From: Costus lasius
Taxonomy: Eukaryota; Streptophyta; Magnoliopsida; Zingiberales; Costaceae
Length of the DNA: 64,000 bases
Direction of reading: 5' to 3'
NCBI GenBank assembly: GCA_027563935.2
Contig: CM050449.1
Span: 10,816,001 to 10,880,000 of the forward strand
The translations under genes were made by a program, and so were the position numbers. The notes under the pieces were generated by a model, which saw only the letters and a program-made list of their open reading frames with translations, made no database searches and was not told the DNA's origin. Below, piece by piece: positions 1-17,569 of this stretch (positions are counted from its first letter, which is position 1; each line of letters opens with the position of its first letter).

Positions 1-3000
1 GAATCTCATTATCTCACCCATGAAGAGGCCCCAGCTATCACGCAACCACGCTCACTTGTTTACGTAAAGCTCACTCTCCATTATAATTCTTGAGTGGTTG
101 GATGGTGTTATAGTAATATAATACCACATTCTATAGGAAGTAAAAGTGAAACAGAATAGATCGTCAGTCCAACTCCAACCTGTTTATTTTATTGCATTTT
201 TTTCATTGATATTATCCCTATCAACCATGTTATGATTTATAAATTTGGTCTTCAAATTATGAGAAAGCTCAATTTGACTTATTAAGCTAATCTTTCAGGT
301 TGTAGCACAAGGGAGGCGCTCGGGATGCTACTGATGATGCCACTGTGAGTTTTCTCAATTCTGTGCTCTTTCTTTAAAAATCTCAATGGTGGCTGGAGTT
401 TTATGTCTCATCTAATTGATATGCTATCAAAAGACAATTTGTTGATTGTAGGTTCATACACTTTAGATATCATAGAAGCTAGAAAAAATATTGAAAGCAA
501 AAAAATAAGGTTCAACCCAACATCGTTTTAAGGGAAAGCATTAGCTGAGAAAACCGGACTTGCTTGCGGTTGCGGCCCAAAAGATATGGCAGAATATTGT
601 TTTGCCTTTATTGAACGTCAGCCCATGTTGCTTACTGTGGAACTAGTCTACTGTGTAATTTGGAGGATTCCAGGATTTGCATCTGTAAATAATTCTTGAG
701 GAAATAAATTCAAAATAGTAGGCAAATCTCTAAATAAATTCAGAACTATCATACATCACTCCTCAACTTATTATACATCTTTAACTTATCTAATAAATTC
801 AAAATAGTACACAAATCTGCAGATAAAGTCAGAACTTTCTTAATTTGCTTTTAATTGGACAAGATTCTTTACAAACTTAAGAAAGTATGTCACTGCACAA
901 TTAAATTCTATACGTATCAAATCGTGAGAATTCCTGGATGAATGCACGAACTACGGTTTGTTAATTGGATCATGCTTACAAGCTGGACTTCCTTGGAGCT
1001 AAGTGAGGCTCTGCCATATTTTGAAGTGCAAATGCATTTATGTCCAATGCCATGTGTCCTGCTCTCCCCTCGTTTCTGTGTGCATATTCACAAACATTTT
1101 CCAATTATCTATAAATGTTACTCTCCTCTTGATGAATGGTCTGTATGTCTTGTTGCGCTTAATAAACGGTTTATTCGCAGACCATGACAAAGGGATCTTC
1201 GTTACATTGACACATGTTAATTAGTTAGACCTGGTCATATAAATATCTGTGACGATTCCATTGCTAGTGCCACGAATTCATTCAACCTATATCATGATGT
1301 GGCATTATAAACCAGATAGAAGGAGATTTAGTAACATAATTTTGTTTGTTTTTGTCCGACTTTACAATACCATTTGACCTGTATAACTGTAATAAAATTT
1401 TTTAATTTTGTTTGCTCTTCCTATATTGTCTTTGCAGATTACCTGTTTCAGGACGTCCTTCAATATGATGTGGAAGTGATGTTTAGCAAGTTCGACTATA
1501 TTTTGAAGTTTAATGTTCTGGTTGTCTGAGTGTTCTTAATGAGAAAGATATATCATGCATAAGAAGGACAAGCGAGGTAAAATGAGAGGAAACAATGGAA
1601 CAAAAAAGTTCTCCCTGCTAATGCTTACTTAGGTCAGTCGTTTCTTTTATTTTCTACAAACTTATCTCTAGGATACTTGATTTGTGATAGATAAGGTAAT
1701 GCTTTTCTAGCAAGTAGAGATCTGTCTGCCCTGCAATTTTTTTTTTTTTTACAAATCTGCTTAACTGACGTACCAATCAGTTATCTGTCATGTGCATCAG
1801 ACTTGCCGATGCCCCACATCGCCACTCGCATATACTAAAGATAATTTCAAATTTAGAACATGACACGCTCCACATGAACGTAGCACAATTAGGAGGGTTG
1901 TCGAAGAAATATAATATGTTCATTATGCACTCAGTTATAGTATCAGAAAAAAAAAAGTTATAGTATCAGCTAATCAGAATCATGACCAATACAAAGATGT
2001 ATTTAATAAAACGTATTTATTTAAAATATGAGATTGTATATTTATTATATATTCTCAACAACATATTTAATAAATACTAATAAATGTACTAATTGACATG
2101 AGCTGGGTTTAACTCAAAAAAAATTTGGGTTCAACTCAAAACAAAGGTAGGGCTGTCCAAATTTGGGTTCAACTAAAAAAAATCAAATTAAAATTGTTAT
2201 TTGGTGGTTGGGATTAGCTACTCAATTACTTAGGATTAATTCGGTTTATTTTTTAAAAAATGATTCGGATGTTGGTTCAACATTAAAATTTTGAGTTGAA
2301 CCTATTAAAAATAAATTTTATTCACTAGTTATTATTTTTTTAATAAATATGTACTATATTAATTTTAAATTGAAAGCATGAAATATTTAAAAAAATTATA
2401 TTCAGCCCAACATAAACCAGATAGGATAGAACAAAAATTTTAAGAATGTTAAAGTTCTGTTTAATTTTAGTTCATAAAATTAATAAATAGTTTGACTCTG
2501 TTTGGACTCATTTAGTTTGGACCAATTCTGTTTCATTCGATTCAGGTTGAACCTAGAAAGATAATTTGAAATAAGGGTTGTACTCAACACAGTGATAGAA
2601 AAGCACTCGATGTTACTTTTTCATCGTATCTCTTCGGATAATGGTTAAAGACTCTCATTACTCATAAAATAAACATAGCCTAAATATAATTTAAAATAAT
2701 TTATCCAATGTCTCAAAACTTGTATACTAGCGTTAAGTACGTATTTACCTCAATAAAAACAATATAGGTATACTAATTATGTAATTTGCTTTTACTACAT
2801 TCTCAATATTTGTTAATTTTTAAAATAATTATATCATTTACTTTTAAACTAAATATAATAAGTTATAAATAAAGAAAAAAGACTAAAAAAAATAAATAGC
2901 AAGATCTTAATAAATGAGGTTATACTATATACATGAGTAAAATAGGATGCACAAAATGCTTAATTTAAAGGGCCGCAATATAAAAATGTAAAAACGAATC

Positions 3001-3737
3001 ATGTCAGTATTAATAAATACATCACCCAATACTGTAATGATTTTTTTTTTTTTAATGTTGAGTGAGATATGTAGCAACATCATATGGGATATCTTTTCTT
3101 TTTGTAAAAAAAAATTCACTCTTCAACTCACTCGCCACATCAGAAAGTATCGATGACATGATAACTTAGCATCATTTATAATGTTACCTCGAGTCATTTG
3201 ACAACCATGCAAGTGACATGGAGGTCTACATCATACTGATTGCAACGATTATGCATCTCCTTTAAACTATGTTTTTTGAATAAAATTTATGATAAAAAAG
3301 ATAAAAAATATAATGAATCTAGACGTTCTATTTGGATAAATAAAAAATACAATGAATCCAGATAAAATTTTCTCACCAGACATTTTATCCAATAGAATAT
3401 AATATTAATTTATTTATTTTTATTAGAGATACTACACAGATCTATTCTCTCAGAATAACGCAAATAATAATGCACAAGTTATTCTTACAAATTAGCCCCT
3501 CTTGTTTTGGAAATCATATATAGAACTCGTAATACATTCATGATCCATACAGGCTTGCTTCCACAAGGAAAAACTAGATAAGAAAATACAATTGATTATA
3601 GCTCTCCTGCCAATTTTTTATATAATTTCTCTCCCTTTCCTTCCTATTAAATATGCTGTTAAAGAAAAAAAAATCTCCACAGCTTTACTTACAAAGAAAG
3701 TAGGCAAAGGAGAGCTAAACAAGCAGCCCAGCTCAAA
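1..3737. other. AT-rich intergenic DNA, no supported gene
   Basis: This stretch is AT-rich, with stop codons in all frames and only short open frames that match nothing I recognise. Around 2100-2580 there are degenerate runs of a motif like GGGTTCAACTC, including 'TAGGGCTGTCCAA' near 2149, which resembles the end of hAT-type nonautonomous transposons, but I could not find a matching far end. Poly-A/T tracts are common. I support no gene here. Confidence 0.6.
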
Positions 3738-4614
3738 CTAATAAAATCTATTCTCCACATGATAAGGGTATGGATACCCATGCTCCACCCCGCCCCACTG
3801 ATTCCCCACACAGCCGGGCCCACTGCCATACATGCTGCACCCAAGGGGGAGCGCATCCATGGACCCCATCAACTCGCCACCCATCCCGACCCCCTGCTCC
3901 CCATCATCATACCCATCATTACTATTCCACTCGCACACGCCGGCGGACCCGAGGCGAGACCGCTTCTCGCCGCCCTCGATCCCCTCCGCCGGCGCCCCAA
4001 GGTGATCGAGCAGCGTCGGGTCCTCCGCTACCCTGACCAAGAACGCCAGCATCTGCCGCGGCCTCCGCTCCGTCTCCTGCACCCGCTGCCACATCCCCTG
4101 CATCCGCTCATCGATCCGCTTCTGCTCCTGCTTCAGCCGCACCACCTCCGTCGCCACGTCCTCCCGCTCCTCCTCCTCTTCTTCCACCCTCTTCTTCTTC
4201 CCGCCGGCGCCGCTCCTCCGCACGATGCTCCGCAGCAGCTGCGTCTGCCCCCTCAAGAACGACGCGTGAGCGAACTCCCACCGGTCCGGATCGACCTTCC
4301 TAAAGCCCTGAAATTTTTCCTCCCAATTCGAGAACCAATTGTTAATTCAATTAAATATTTCGATGGCGAATTAGATTAATTAAACTCAGTGCAAAACAAA
4401 TGTAACTGACGTAAGTGTTAAGCTGGCGGACGAAGCTGGAGAAGTTGCCGTGCTTGAAGTGGGCGGGGAGGAGGGACTGCGTGAAGATGAAGGGATCGAC
4501 GACGACGAAGCTGTTGTTGTCGCGGCCCCACGCGATGACGGCATCGGTCGAAGGGTCGTCAACCATGCGATACGTTTTCGCCACGAACGGCGCCGCAGCA
4601 GCGCCGCTTGCCAT
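3738..4614 (-). CDS. HSFC: Class C heat stress transcription factor (HsfC), two exons
   Basis: Plant heat shock factor that binds heat shock elements in the nucleus. Exon 1 is 4411-4614 and exon 2 is 3738-4307; the intron 4308-4410 is phase 0 and lies at the family's conserved place inside the DNA-binding domain, after Leu-Asn-Thr-Tyr. The spliced protein is 257 residues. Residues about 9-99 form the winged-helix DNA-binding domain ([12 protein letters not shown], then [31 protein letters not shown]). A basic KKKR stretch (105-108) may be a nuclear signal; an acidic Glu run follows. Residues about 118-170 are the heptad HR-A/B oligomerisation region. The short length and the lack of both an obvious AHA activator motif and a class B LFGV repressor motif favour class C. 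The start is the first ATG, directly before [12 protein letters not shown]1 versus C2 cannot be settled by eye. Confidence 0.93.
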
Positions 4615-5152
4615 ATATTATGGTTTAGTATTTCTAGGAGGGGCTGATCTGAACTCTGAAGTGGAACAGATCTCTTGCTAGAGATGGGAATGGCAGGCGT
4701 TACTTTTGTAGTCGTCGTGCGCCTGGGGGACAAAGGCGATCTGACAGATACCGGTACGTGATCGGACGCGTGTCTCCCCCTCGCAACCCTTGCGTTACTC
4801 GCCATCCACACAAAAACATTGCGCGCCACAAATGACCAAACTGAGTATGATTGCGTTGGGCATAGGATTCTCTATTTCCGTATATTTATTAATATTTTTA
4901 TTTATTATATCACTTCATTGCTTAATTTCATGTGTTGTTTTTTACCCTGGCCCCGCGCTTTCGACACCCGCCGCTGGACGTCTCATGAGCCAAAACCCAG
5001 GCAGCGGGATGCTGCATTCTGATTACTCCACGTACCACGTGAGGCCAGATCATCCCGACGACTCTACATATTCCGAACCGGCAGCAGTCGGTTCCGTGGT
5101 CCGACTCCTTGCTCGCGGGCACGGGGAATTCACGGCGAAGAGAGCAGCCACG
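4615..5152. other. Upstream region of the HsfC gene
   Basis: This is the 5' flank and probable 5' UTR/promoter of the minus-strand heat factor, bounded on the far side by a solo LTR insertion. Short open frames here match no family I know. I could not pick a convincing heat shock element or TATA box by eye. Confidence 0.5.
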
Positions 5153-6283
5153 ACATGTGTCACGCCCCGGTCGAAACGGCTTGAAAATAGCCCTTAATCG
5201 CTGTCTCAGAACTATCCGGCGGAATACCGGAACGCAACACTCGCTAGGGTTTCCGACCCGAAATTAGAAACCCTAACTACCCAGAATTATTTTTATCCTC
5301 AAATTACAAGGTCGCTCAGAAAACCCTAACCCTAATTTGGGAAATCCAAACGAAACCCTAGATTTAATAATACCTCCAAATCAATTTTGACCGAAAGTCA
5401 AAATCACTGTTTATGCTGACGTCAGCCCTCCAAATCGAAATTGCCGCGTCAAATTTCGCTTTCACCGCTCGATTTTGCACGCTGACGTCAGGCTGACGTC
5501 AGCGTCCCGAATTCGATTTCACGTTCGAAATCGATCGTTGACTGCCGCTGCGTTGACTCGCCTCGAAGCGCGGGTCATCTTCTTCCTCGCGACGCACGAC
5601 GCCGTCGCGTCGTTGCTTCTGCCGAGCGCCGCCGCGCCCGGGAGTTGGCTGAGAAAGAGGGAAAGCTCCGTTTTATTCCTCCTAAAACGTTACAAAACTC
5701 CTCTCTACGCCGACGACCACCATCGCCGGTGCCCCCATCCCTCCCTCGCCGGTCATTGCCGGTTACAAGCCTTTATCACTCGCTCTGTTTCTCTCTTTCT
5801 CTCGTTGGCACTTCCGCGCCGACCTTCGCCCCCTGGCGGCATCAGAGCCCCGCTCTGGAATAGGCGACGGCGCCCTCGCCGTCGCCGGTGGAGTCGCTCC
5901 CCAGTGCTCTCTGTGGTGGCGCTTCCGCACGTCCCAGCTTCGTCTTCCTCGTCGGATTTTATAGGGACGAGCCGCCTCAGCTTTCTTTAGCGTTGGACCG
6001 AGTCTTCCGCCGAAGGTCTCCTCTCGCTGAGTCTTCCTAACTTGCGTCCCACGCTGCGTCCGTGTCCGAAGTCTTCGCCGCGATTGAAGCCTGGTCGAGG
6101 AAACCCCGCGTCCGTGTCGTGGGGTGAAGACAACGCCGTGCGGCTTCCAACACCGCGTCTGCCGAAGCTCGGATGAGCGTGCCTCGCTCCGCTTTGGATC
6201 TCCGGTGCTTGGGCTGGATTTGGGTCCCTCCTTGACCCGGTGGGCTTTGAGCTGAATCGGGTGAACCCGGGCCTGACAACATG
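5153..6283 (-). mobile_element. Solo LTR with 5-bp target duplication ACATG
   Basis: The LTR spans 5158-6278, from TGTCACGCCCCGG to GGGCCTGACA on the plus strand. It is flanked by the identical 5-mer ACATG at 5153-5157 and 6279-6283, the size expected for LTR retrotransposon integration. There is no internal region, so this is a solo LTR left by recombination between two LTRs. It shares ends and internal blocks (ATCCGGCGGAA, CTAGGGTTTCCG, CCCTAACCCTAATTT, GCTGACGTCAGG) with the LTRs at 33842-35029 and 36634-37743 but is clearly diverged from them. The strand is assigned by analogy with that element. Long open frames inside it are not genes. Confidence 0.9.
5417..5501. promoter_or_regulatory. 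Three TGACGTCA bZIP-type sites in the solo LTR
   Basis: The palindrome TGACGTCA occurs at 5417-5424, 5483-5490 and 5494-5501; the last two are 11 bp apart. This is the classic binding core of bZIP factors of the TGA/CREB type. The block is retained in the related LTRs near 34159 and 36951. A role in LTR transcription is an inference. Confidence 0.5.
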
Positions 6284-7593
6284 GATCGATGTAACTAAAC
6301 CGGTGCCGCGGCTTTTGAATTTTGAGTAGACAAAAAGTGAGCGGGACACGTGACGTGTATTTTTTCCCAGCCGAGAGGCGCTCAATTGTATATTTCGCAA
6401 GTAAACGGGTGCCGCGGTACGCTGCTTTGTTTGCGTGGATTGGGCCTGGGCCCACTATTAGCGATGTGTCAATTAAATTCTGCACACTCCCGTATCTCAC
6501 TAACTCAGAATTAGTTAGAGCAATCTTAAATGTCCGATTATAAAATAATACAAATTATATTTTTGTTTGTTCTGAAAATTCTGCGTCGGTTTAGTTTTAT
6601 ACACAAAACCCTCCATTTAGGTATTATACAATAATACTCAGAGTATCTGAAAGGCGCAATCGCATGGGGAGGCTTGTTCAGGCCTGGGCAGACAGGCTTG
6701 TGGAGAGGATTCGGTGCGGCCGGGGTGGGCTGCCTCGAGCGAGGGCTTGGTGAGCAGTTGGGCTAGGTGGCCAGGCTTGAGAGGAGCACACGATCCAGTT
6801 TGCGGGGCCCAATTGGGTAGTTTAGATCTAGACCATAAGAATAAGAGCCTTATACAAATGAGCCCAGATTAGAATATTTCTAAGGTAATTTAGTTGTTTT
6901 TTTTAGTTGTGCTGCTGCTGTCAGCACATGAGCAGAGACGCAAATTAGTAAAATTTAATACGATTTGCCATGTGCTCAAAGAGAGAGAGAGAGAGGGGAG
7001 GGAATACAAGATTCTTGTCTTCCAAATGTCTACACATTACAATGCTACTGTTTTTTTTTTTGTAGTCGAGTTTCAATGTGCCTGTGTAACTTACCACTAA
7101 ACTATTACATCTAAAATCAATTGAAACCAGCCATTTTGAATGAACTCTACCTTCTACGCGATAAATCAGAATGTTAAAAAGATGAATTAAGACTCCAAAT
7201 TATATAAAAACGCTAATGAAAAAGCAGCTTGACTAATTTTTCAAATAATTATTTTTTATTTATAAATAAATCACTACGTGATGCTGGTGATCCATCCCAG
7301 GACCCAGGTCCATTTTGTCGCTTCCTCCTGTATCAACACATGCCGAGAACGGAGACAGAAGATATGGTAATAAACCTTTCATTAGGAGCGGCACTGGTGC
7401 AGGTCAGATGCGATGCTCAAATAAAATCGATCCCTTGCCTTGAATCCTGCGACAATTGTCAAGCTACGTAACATGAAGGAAGCCCTGTCCACGCACACCA
7501 TTTGTCCTGTCCACTGCCAATACCACGTTCGGTTCGGCGGCAGTACGCGAATCCAACAGCCGTAGCCCGAGGCGGTGCCAAGGAGCACCGCCC
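6284..7593. other. Intergenic DNA between solo LTR and peroxidase A
   Basis: No gene is supported. There is a GC-richer patch at about 6650-6800 with no convincing reading frame and a short GA microsatellite at about 6979-6995. The last few hundred bases are the promoter of peroxidase A. Confidence 0.5.
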
Positions 7594-7601
7594 TATAAAT
7601 A
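7594..7601 (+). promoter_or_regulatory. TATA box of peroxidase A
   Basis: TATAAATA in a GC-rich context, 60 bp ahead of the ATG at 7662. This leaves room for a transcription start about 30 bp downstream and a short leader. Confidence 0.75.
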
Positions 7602-7661
7602 GTCGCGCGGCCCAAACAACACCACTCTCAAGTCTCATCTCAAACAAACCCACACTCGTAA

Positions 7662-8807
<1,146 letters not shown>

Positions 8808-11170
8808 CTTGTCTCTTCCTGAATGTGGAAGGTTAATTAATCTGAAGCAGCACAGAAAAAGTCGATTCTACCTCTGCTCGCATACTGGAATATGCGATTG
8901 CAATTATCTCATTTGTGAATGAAGATCATTGTGTTGTATAATACTCATTCTTGTTACGAATGAGAGGTCGAACACTAATTTTTTTTTTTCTTTGTTCTAA
9001 AATGAAAAAAAAATTACTTGAAAACTATACTACAATTTTATCAGTAGCTACTTATTATAAAAATCTTATATTAAATTAGATTAATTAAAATAATTTATTG
9101 AGAGGTAGGTCCCACCACGGTAGGTTGCTAGTGGGACCCTCCTGCTCCGCACCATGTGATGCTACACTCTCCGATAAAAAGGCCCAAAAAACAAAAAAGT
9201 GAAACTTATCTTTATCTATGCGGTTGCTTGGGCGCATATTCTAAATGAGTCATCTGGCATTTTGTTTGTAGCCGTAGGGTATTTTATTACAATGTAACTG
9301 TTCATGAAGGCATGCTGCATAATCTACAGTCTACACAAGGAAGACAACTTTTTTTCTATATTTTTATTTGATTGGACGGTCTAAATATTATGCGCTCACA
9401 AGAGAAGTATGCGGCCCTGCATTAAAATCCATGTGCCGGGCAAACAAACGCCGACGAGGCGACGACATTAATCAACAGGACGCCCCAAATCTGCAAGCTG
9501 TTTTTGCTTGCTCAAGTACCAACATCGTCAAAAAGCGACTCGAATAAAAGTCGGATCATTTTGCCCATTTAAACTCAAAGTCAAGAAGAAAATTATTCCG
9601 ATCATATTATTAATTAATTTATTATATTACATATATAATTAAGACGACAATGTGGGTAGTCAAGTATAATTAATTAATTCGGGAGAATATAATATAATTG
9701 GATTTGCACAAACAAATGACAAGCCACCAAACAAAAGCAATAGGGGCCCTTATTCACATGCAGCTTACTGTTACGTAAGGTGGATCCGGATCCTGATCCT
9801 AAAAGTTTCTAAATAACATAGGCTGATCGATCATGCATGCATCATGACACCAACATCACACCAACCATTTAGTTTGAACCCCCCTGCCCTTTGTCTGATT
9901 CTGGTACGGAATAATATATATTATACAATGAACATTAAATTAAGAAGATGATAAATATAAGTGAAAATCTTCTCATATTTATGACATTTGTACTCAACAA
10001 GCTGTATATAAATGGTCAGCTGAAAATATTTTTGATCAAACAACAAGTATAAGCTAAAGAGGTGCTTTCTCTTTTGAGAAGAGAATCAATTTATTATTTA
10101 AATTAACAGTTCAGTGTAAAATAAGACTAGTAGTGGATTACTCACTAGAGTTGAATAATTAGACTATACTAATTCATTCGACAAAAATAATAAAGAATCC
10201 AAATAAAGCCAAATGGACTAGGTTAAATTGTCTAATGGTACTGAATGTCTTGACATAATCAAATAAATTCGATAGTACTGAATCATGTAGATTAAGCTAT
10301 CTTTATCATAATTATCTATTTATGAATCTATTAATTTTGCACGCCAAATTAATTATCACCTTCATATATACTAGTAATAAAAAAAATAACCCCATTTCAA
10401 CATGTTTGGTGGATTGTCGTTGTCAAACAATGGTATCATGTGGCTTGCTAGGTAATTAAAGTATTACTATTTCTCCTTAAAAAAATTGGTGTTTATAATG
10501 TCATTGTACGGACATAATTGAAGTAGTAAGGTCACAAAATACTTGTATAGCTAAACAAAAAAACAGATGATTCCAAAATATCTAAATACATTCAAGGAAA
10601 TAAGGAATCATGCATGTATCTATACATATTGCACCACAAGATTGTGATTAAAATTGGCATCTTTCACGTGTGACACATGTAAATTAATAAGTCAAATGTT
10701 AAAAATACTGAATAAAATAAATATTAATTTTTAATTATTTTATAAAAGTAATTTTGTGCATTGATCATTTTAGAGCATTAGGAAACCTAATAATGCTTTG
10801 ATGTTTGACTACAAAGTACGTGCAGTGAATCATGTCAATGTCAAATTTGGTACAAGCATATATTTGTCGTAATTATTATTTTTTTTTAAAAAAAAAATGG
10901 GCTTGAGAAAAAAAACGCAGGAAGCTGCGGGATCAGGATAGTTTTCTTTTTCAAAATATATATTTTTTAAAATTTCTGTCCTTGATCTATTCCATGTCTA
11001 CATTTGATTTATTATTGTCTTCTTCCTCTGAATTTTGCTTCACATCTCTTGATTGAAGTGGGAACACTATTATTCTCTGTTCTTGATCATTTACTGACTT
11101 GTTAATCACTGGATTCAGCCATTCAAATTACAAACTTACACATATATACACGCACACAGCCCTAATGCCC
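8808..11170. other. AT-rich intergenic DNA between peroxidases A and B
   Basis: No reading frame of note. There are poly-T/A tracts, and a short inverted repeat near 9104-9138 in which GGTCCCACCA pairs with TAGTGGGACC. The region carries the 3' flank of peroxidase A and the promoter of B. Confidence 0.5.
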
Positions 11171-11178
11171 TATATATA
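11171..11178 (+). promoter_or_regulatory. TATA box of peroxidase B
   Basis: TATATATA, 76 bp before the chosen ATG at 11255. A transcription start about 30 bp downstream falls close to another in-frame ATG at 11210, which supports using 11255 instead. Confidence 0.6.
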
Positions 11179-11200
11179 TGTGTATAATTTTGCCAACTGA

Positions 11201-12392
<1,192 letters not shown>

Positions 12393-13890
12393 CGAGTAAA
12401 TGTGATGTCCTTTGACCTTGATTTGGACCAGACGCAGTTAATTCCAACCTTGTCTTGATGTGTATGTAAGCAAGAATAAATCAATTAATTACTTGAGAAA
12501 AGTGAAAGTCCAACAAAATTGTACATGTGATTCATTTAGCAAGAATAAATTCTGTGGATTGTCAAACCAAAGTTCTTATTCTAGTTTTCACTTATATACG
12601 TATTGAATTGAAAATCATCGCAATTATTCTATTTTTTTATTTGTATTTTTTTTAATCAAAATTCAGTACGATATCTACAGCAGTAACCGTCATTAAAAAT
12701 TATCCAATTTGTAATCCGGCATAAATTCAGATCATAAAATTTTTCAACCTATAAATTTCTTTAAAAAGTAAATAGATAAGTTCATGAATAATTTGAATTA
12801 TTCTATAATGCATAAGTTATATAATGTATCTAGATAATATATTATATTTATACTTTTTAAATACAGTGAATGAATTTATATACTTAATTCATTTAAAAGT
12901 ATATGTTAATGACTACATTTTCTTGATTTGTAATTTTATGTATATTTTAGTTTCTAAAAAGAGCTTGGAGATCGAGACTTGACTCATTTATTTATATTTC
13001 AATCTAAATGAATGCTAATTTATTGGGTTGGGTTTGCTTAAATGGGCTACTCTAAGCCAGCCCAATCAGTAGGTATGCTCTTTTACACTCAAGTTTTCTA
13101 ACATGGACCATAGATAGGGCTGGCAAAACTAGAGTTTCTCGAAAACACACTACCTTTTATATAATTTATGAACAAATCCCACTAAATTTTTTGGGTTAAT
13201 CAATTTGTAGAGCCGTTCATATATTATAAAATTTATGATAATAATAGAAAAGAATCATCCAACGGATAAAAATCTTTGCCAAGGATATGAAAATGTCTGC
13301 ATATGAGGCCATCATGTGCTTATTCAATGCATATATGAAAATGTCATAGTCATTGAATTAGATATATCTTTGCAGTTCCCACATGCTCTACTTATTATGT
13401 GCATTTGCGTGTCTTAATTCAATGGTCTTAGTGAGTTAGCTTGCATGACTGTGTTTGAGTGAAAGGTTAGATTCCATAAAACATCTAAGCAATCTCAGTG
13501 ATGAGTGATCCAAGTTGAGCTAATCAACACGATTCTTACTTATGATACGCAGTGTCTCATTAATTATTGGGTCTGATCAACCTGAATTTTTTAATAATTC
13601 ATTATTTGATAGGTCGATTCTCTTTCACTGCACTCATTCATTTATGTTTCTCAGTACATGTATTGCGCTCCAGTGAGATGACAAAAGAAGGATTTCTAAT
13701 ATAGCCTAAATGTAATTCTAAAGAAATTACAAAGGTTTTCCGAGCCTTTTTTTTTTGGTCACGAAACGAGAAGGTTTTAGCAGTTGATTGCTGTTATTTC
13801 TTGCCAGAATATTTCGATCCAATAAAACAAATGAGAACAACAAATATGCAATCAATTCTCGTACATACAAACAATATACGATGCTATGAT
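12393..13890. other. Intergenic DNA between convergent peroxidases B and C
   Basis: AT-rich, with no supported gene. B and C are convergent here, so this holds both 3' flanks. A 'TAGGGCTGGCAAAA' near 13117 resembles an hAT transposon end, but no partner was found. Confidence 0.5.
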
Positions 13891-16744
<2,854 letters not shown>

Positions 16745-17129
16745 CTTCCAATCGGAAAAAAGTTTTAAGCGCAGGGTGCTTAAAATGTTTTGTACTAAAA
16801 ATATTTTTTTATTTTTTATTTTTTTAAAATGATATATATTTTGTAAGCTATCTAATGATATTAATATTGAAGTATTTTAAATTATATTTAGGTATAAAAT
16901 ACTCTAACTAATATCATATATAAGACAAAATATTATTCACTTTATAAAAAATTTAATATTGATTAGGATATTCTATATCTATATGTAATTTAAAATATCC
17001 CAATATTAATATCATTGTATACTTACAAGATATACATTATTTCTAAAAAAAATATTTTTTTAGTGAAAAACAAATACCCACTTAAGGGTTTTAAGCGGGG
17101 CGCTTAAAACATTTTTCTCTTCCAATCGG
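16745..17129. mobile_element. Foldback MITE with 11-bp target duplication
   Basis: The element is 16756-17118, about 363 bp. It is flanked by the identical 11-mer CTTCCAATCGG at 16745-16755 and 17119-17129. The ends carry inverted GTTTTAAGCGC. The two halves are imperfectly complementary over almost their whole length: for example AATGATATTAATATTG near 16854 pairs with CAATATTAATATCAT near 17000. It has no coding capacity. The long target duplication and the full-length foldback fit a Mutator-like MITE, but the superfamily call is an inference. Confidence 0.85.
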
Positions 17130-17569
17130 CTATGTTTTATAATTTTTAAAAAAATCGAATTAATCATTATTATAATACACTTATTAAAAATTAAAGAAAA
17201 ATACCGTGTTCATTACATATTTGAGTGCATAAACCTGTGTGCCAGCTTAAAGCTTTTACTTTAAACAGGGATTCTAGAAAGGGAACAAGCGGGAGGCGGG
17301 ATCAAATCAATGTGAGAGACAAGTGTGGTCCTCTTTATTTTGGCTCAACTTCGATTAAGAAAGTATCTTTGATCTATTTTCGCTTAAATGCCACTAATTT
17401 TTGTTCTAGTGTTATTTGTTACATGCTTCAATCATACAGAACAGAAAAAAGAATAACGAAGAGCATGCTTACAGCTTCAGATAAAAGCTTGATCACATTT
17501 TGTGATCTTTCTCGGAAAAGTTCAAACACACAAACAATTTCCTTGTTCGCCTTATTGCTCATGATCGAA

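Noticed and set aside
289..350. Exon-like segment with flanking AG and GTGAGT, one frame reading KGGARDATDDAT
   Set aside because: The faint likeness to a cytochrome b5 segment is too short and has no supporting neighbours in the window.
3759..4379. Long plus-strand open frame of 206 codons
   Set aside because: It is the antisense shadow of HsfC exon 2, whose minus-strand frame carries a clear family match.
5316..5336. Telomere-like AACCCTAACCCTAA runs (also near 34014 and 36805)
   Set aside because: Only two units each, and they occur at the same place inside related LTRs, so they belong to the LTR sequence and are not interstitial telomeres.
5763..6500. 245-codon minus-strand open frame
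   Set aside because: It lies mostly inside the GC-rich solo LTR, runs over the LTR end, and has no recognisable domain.
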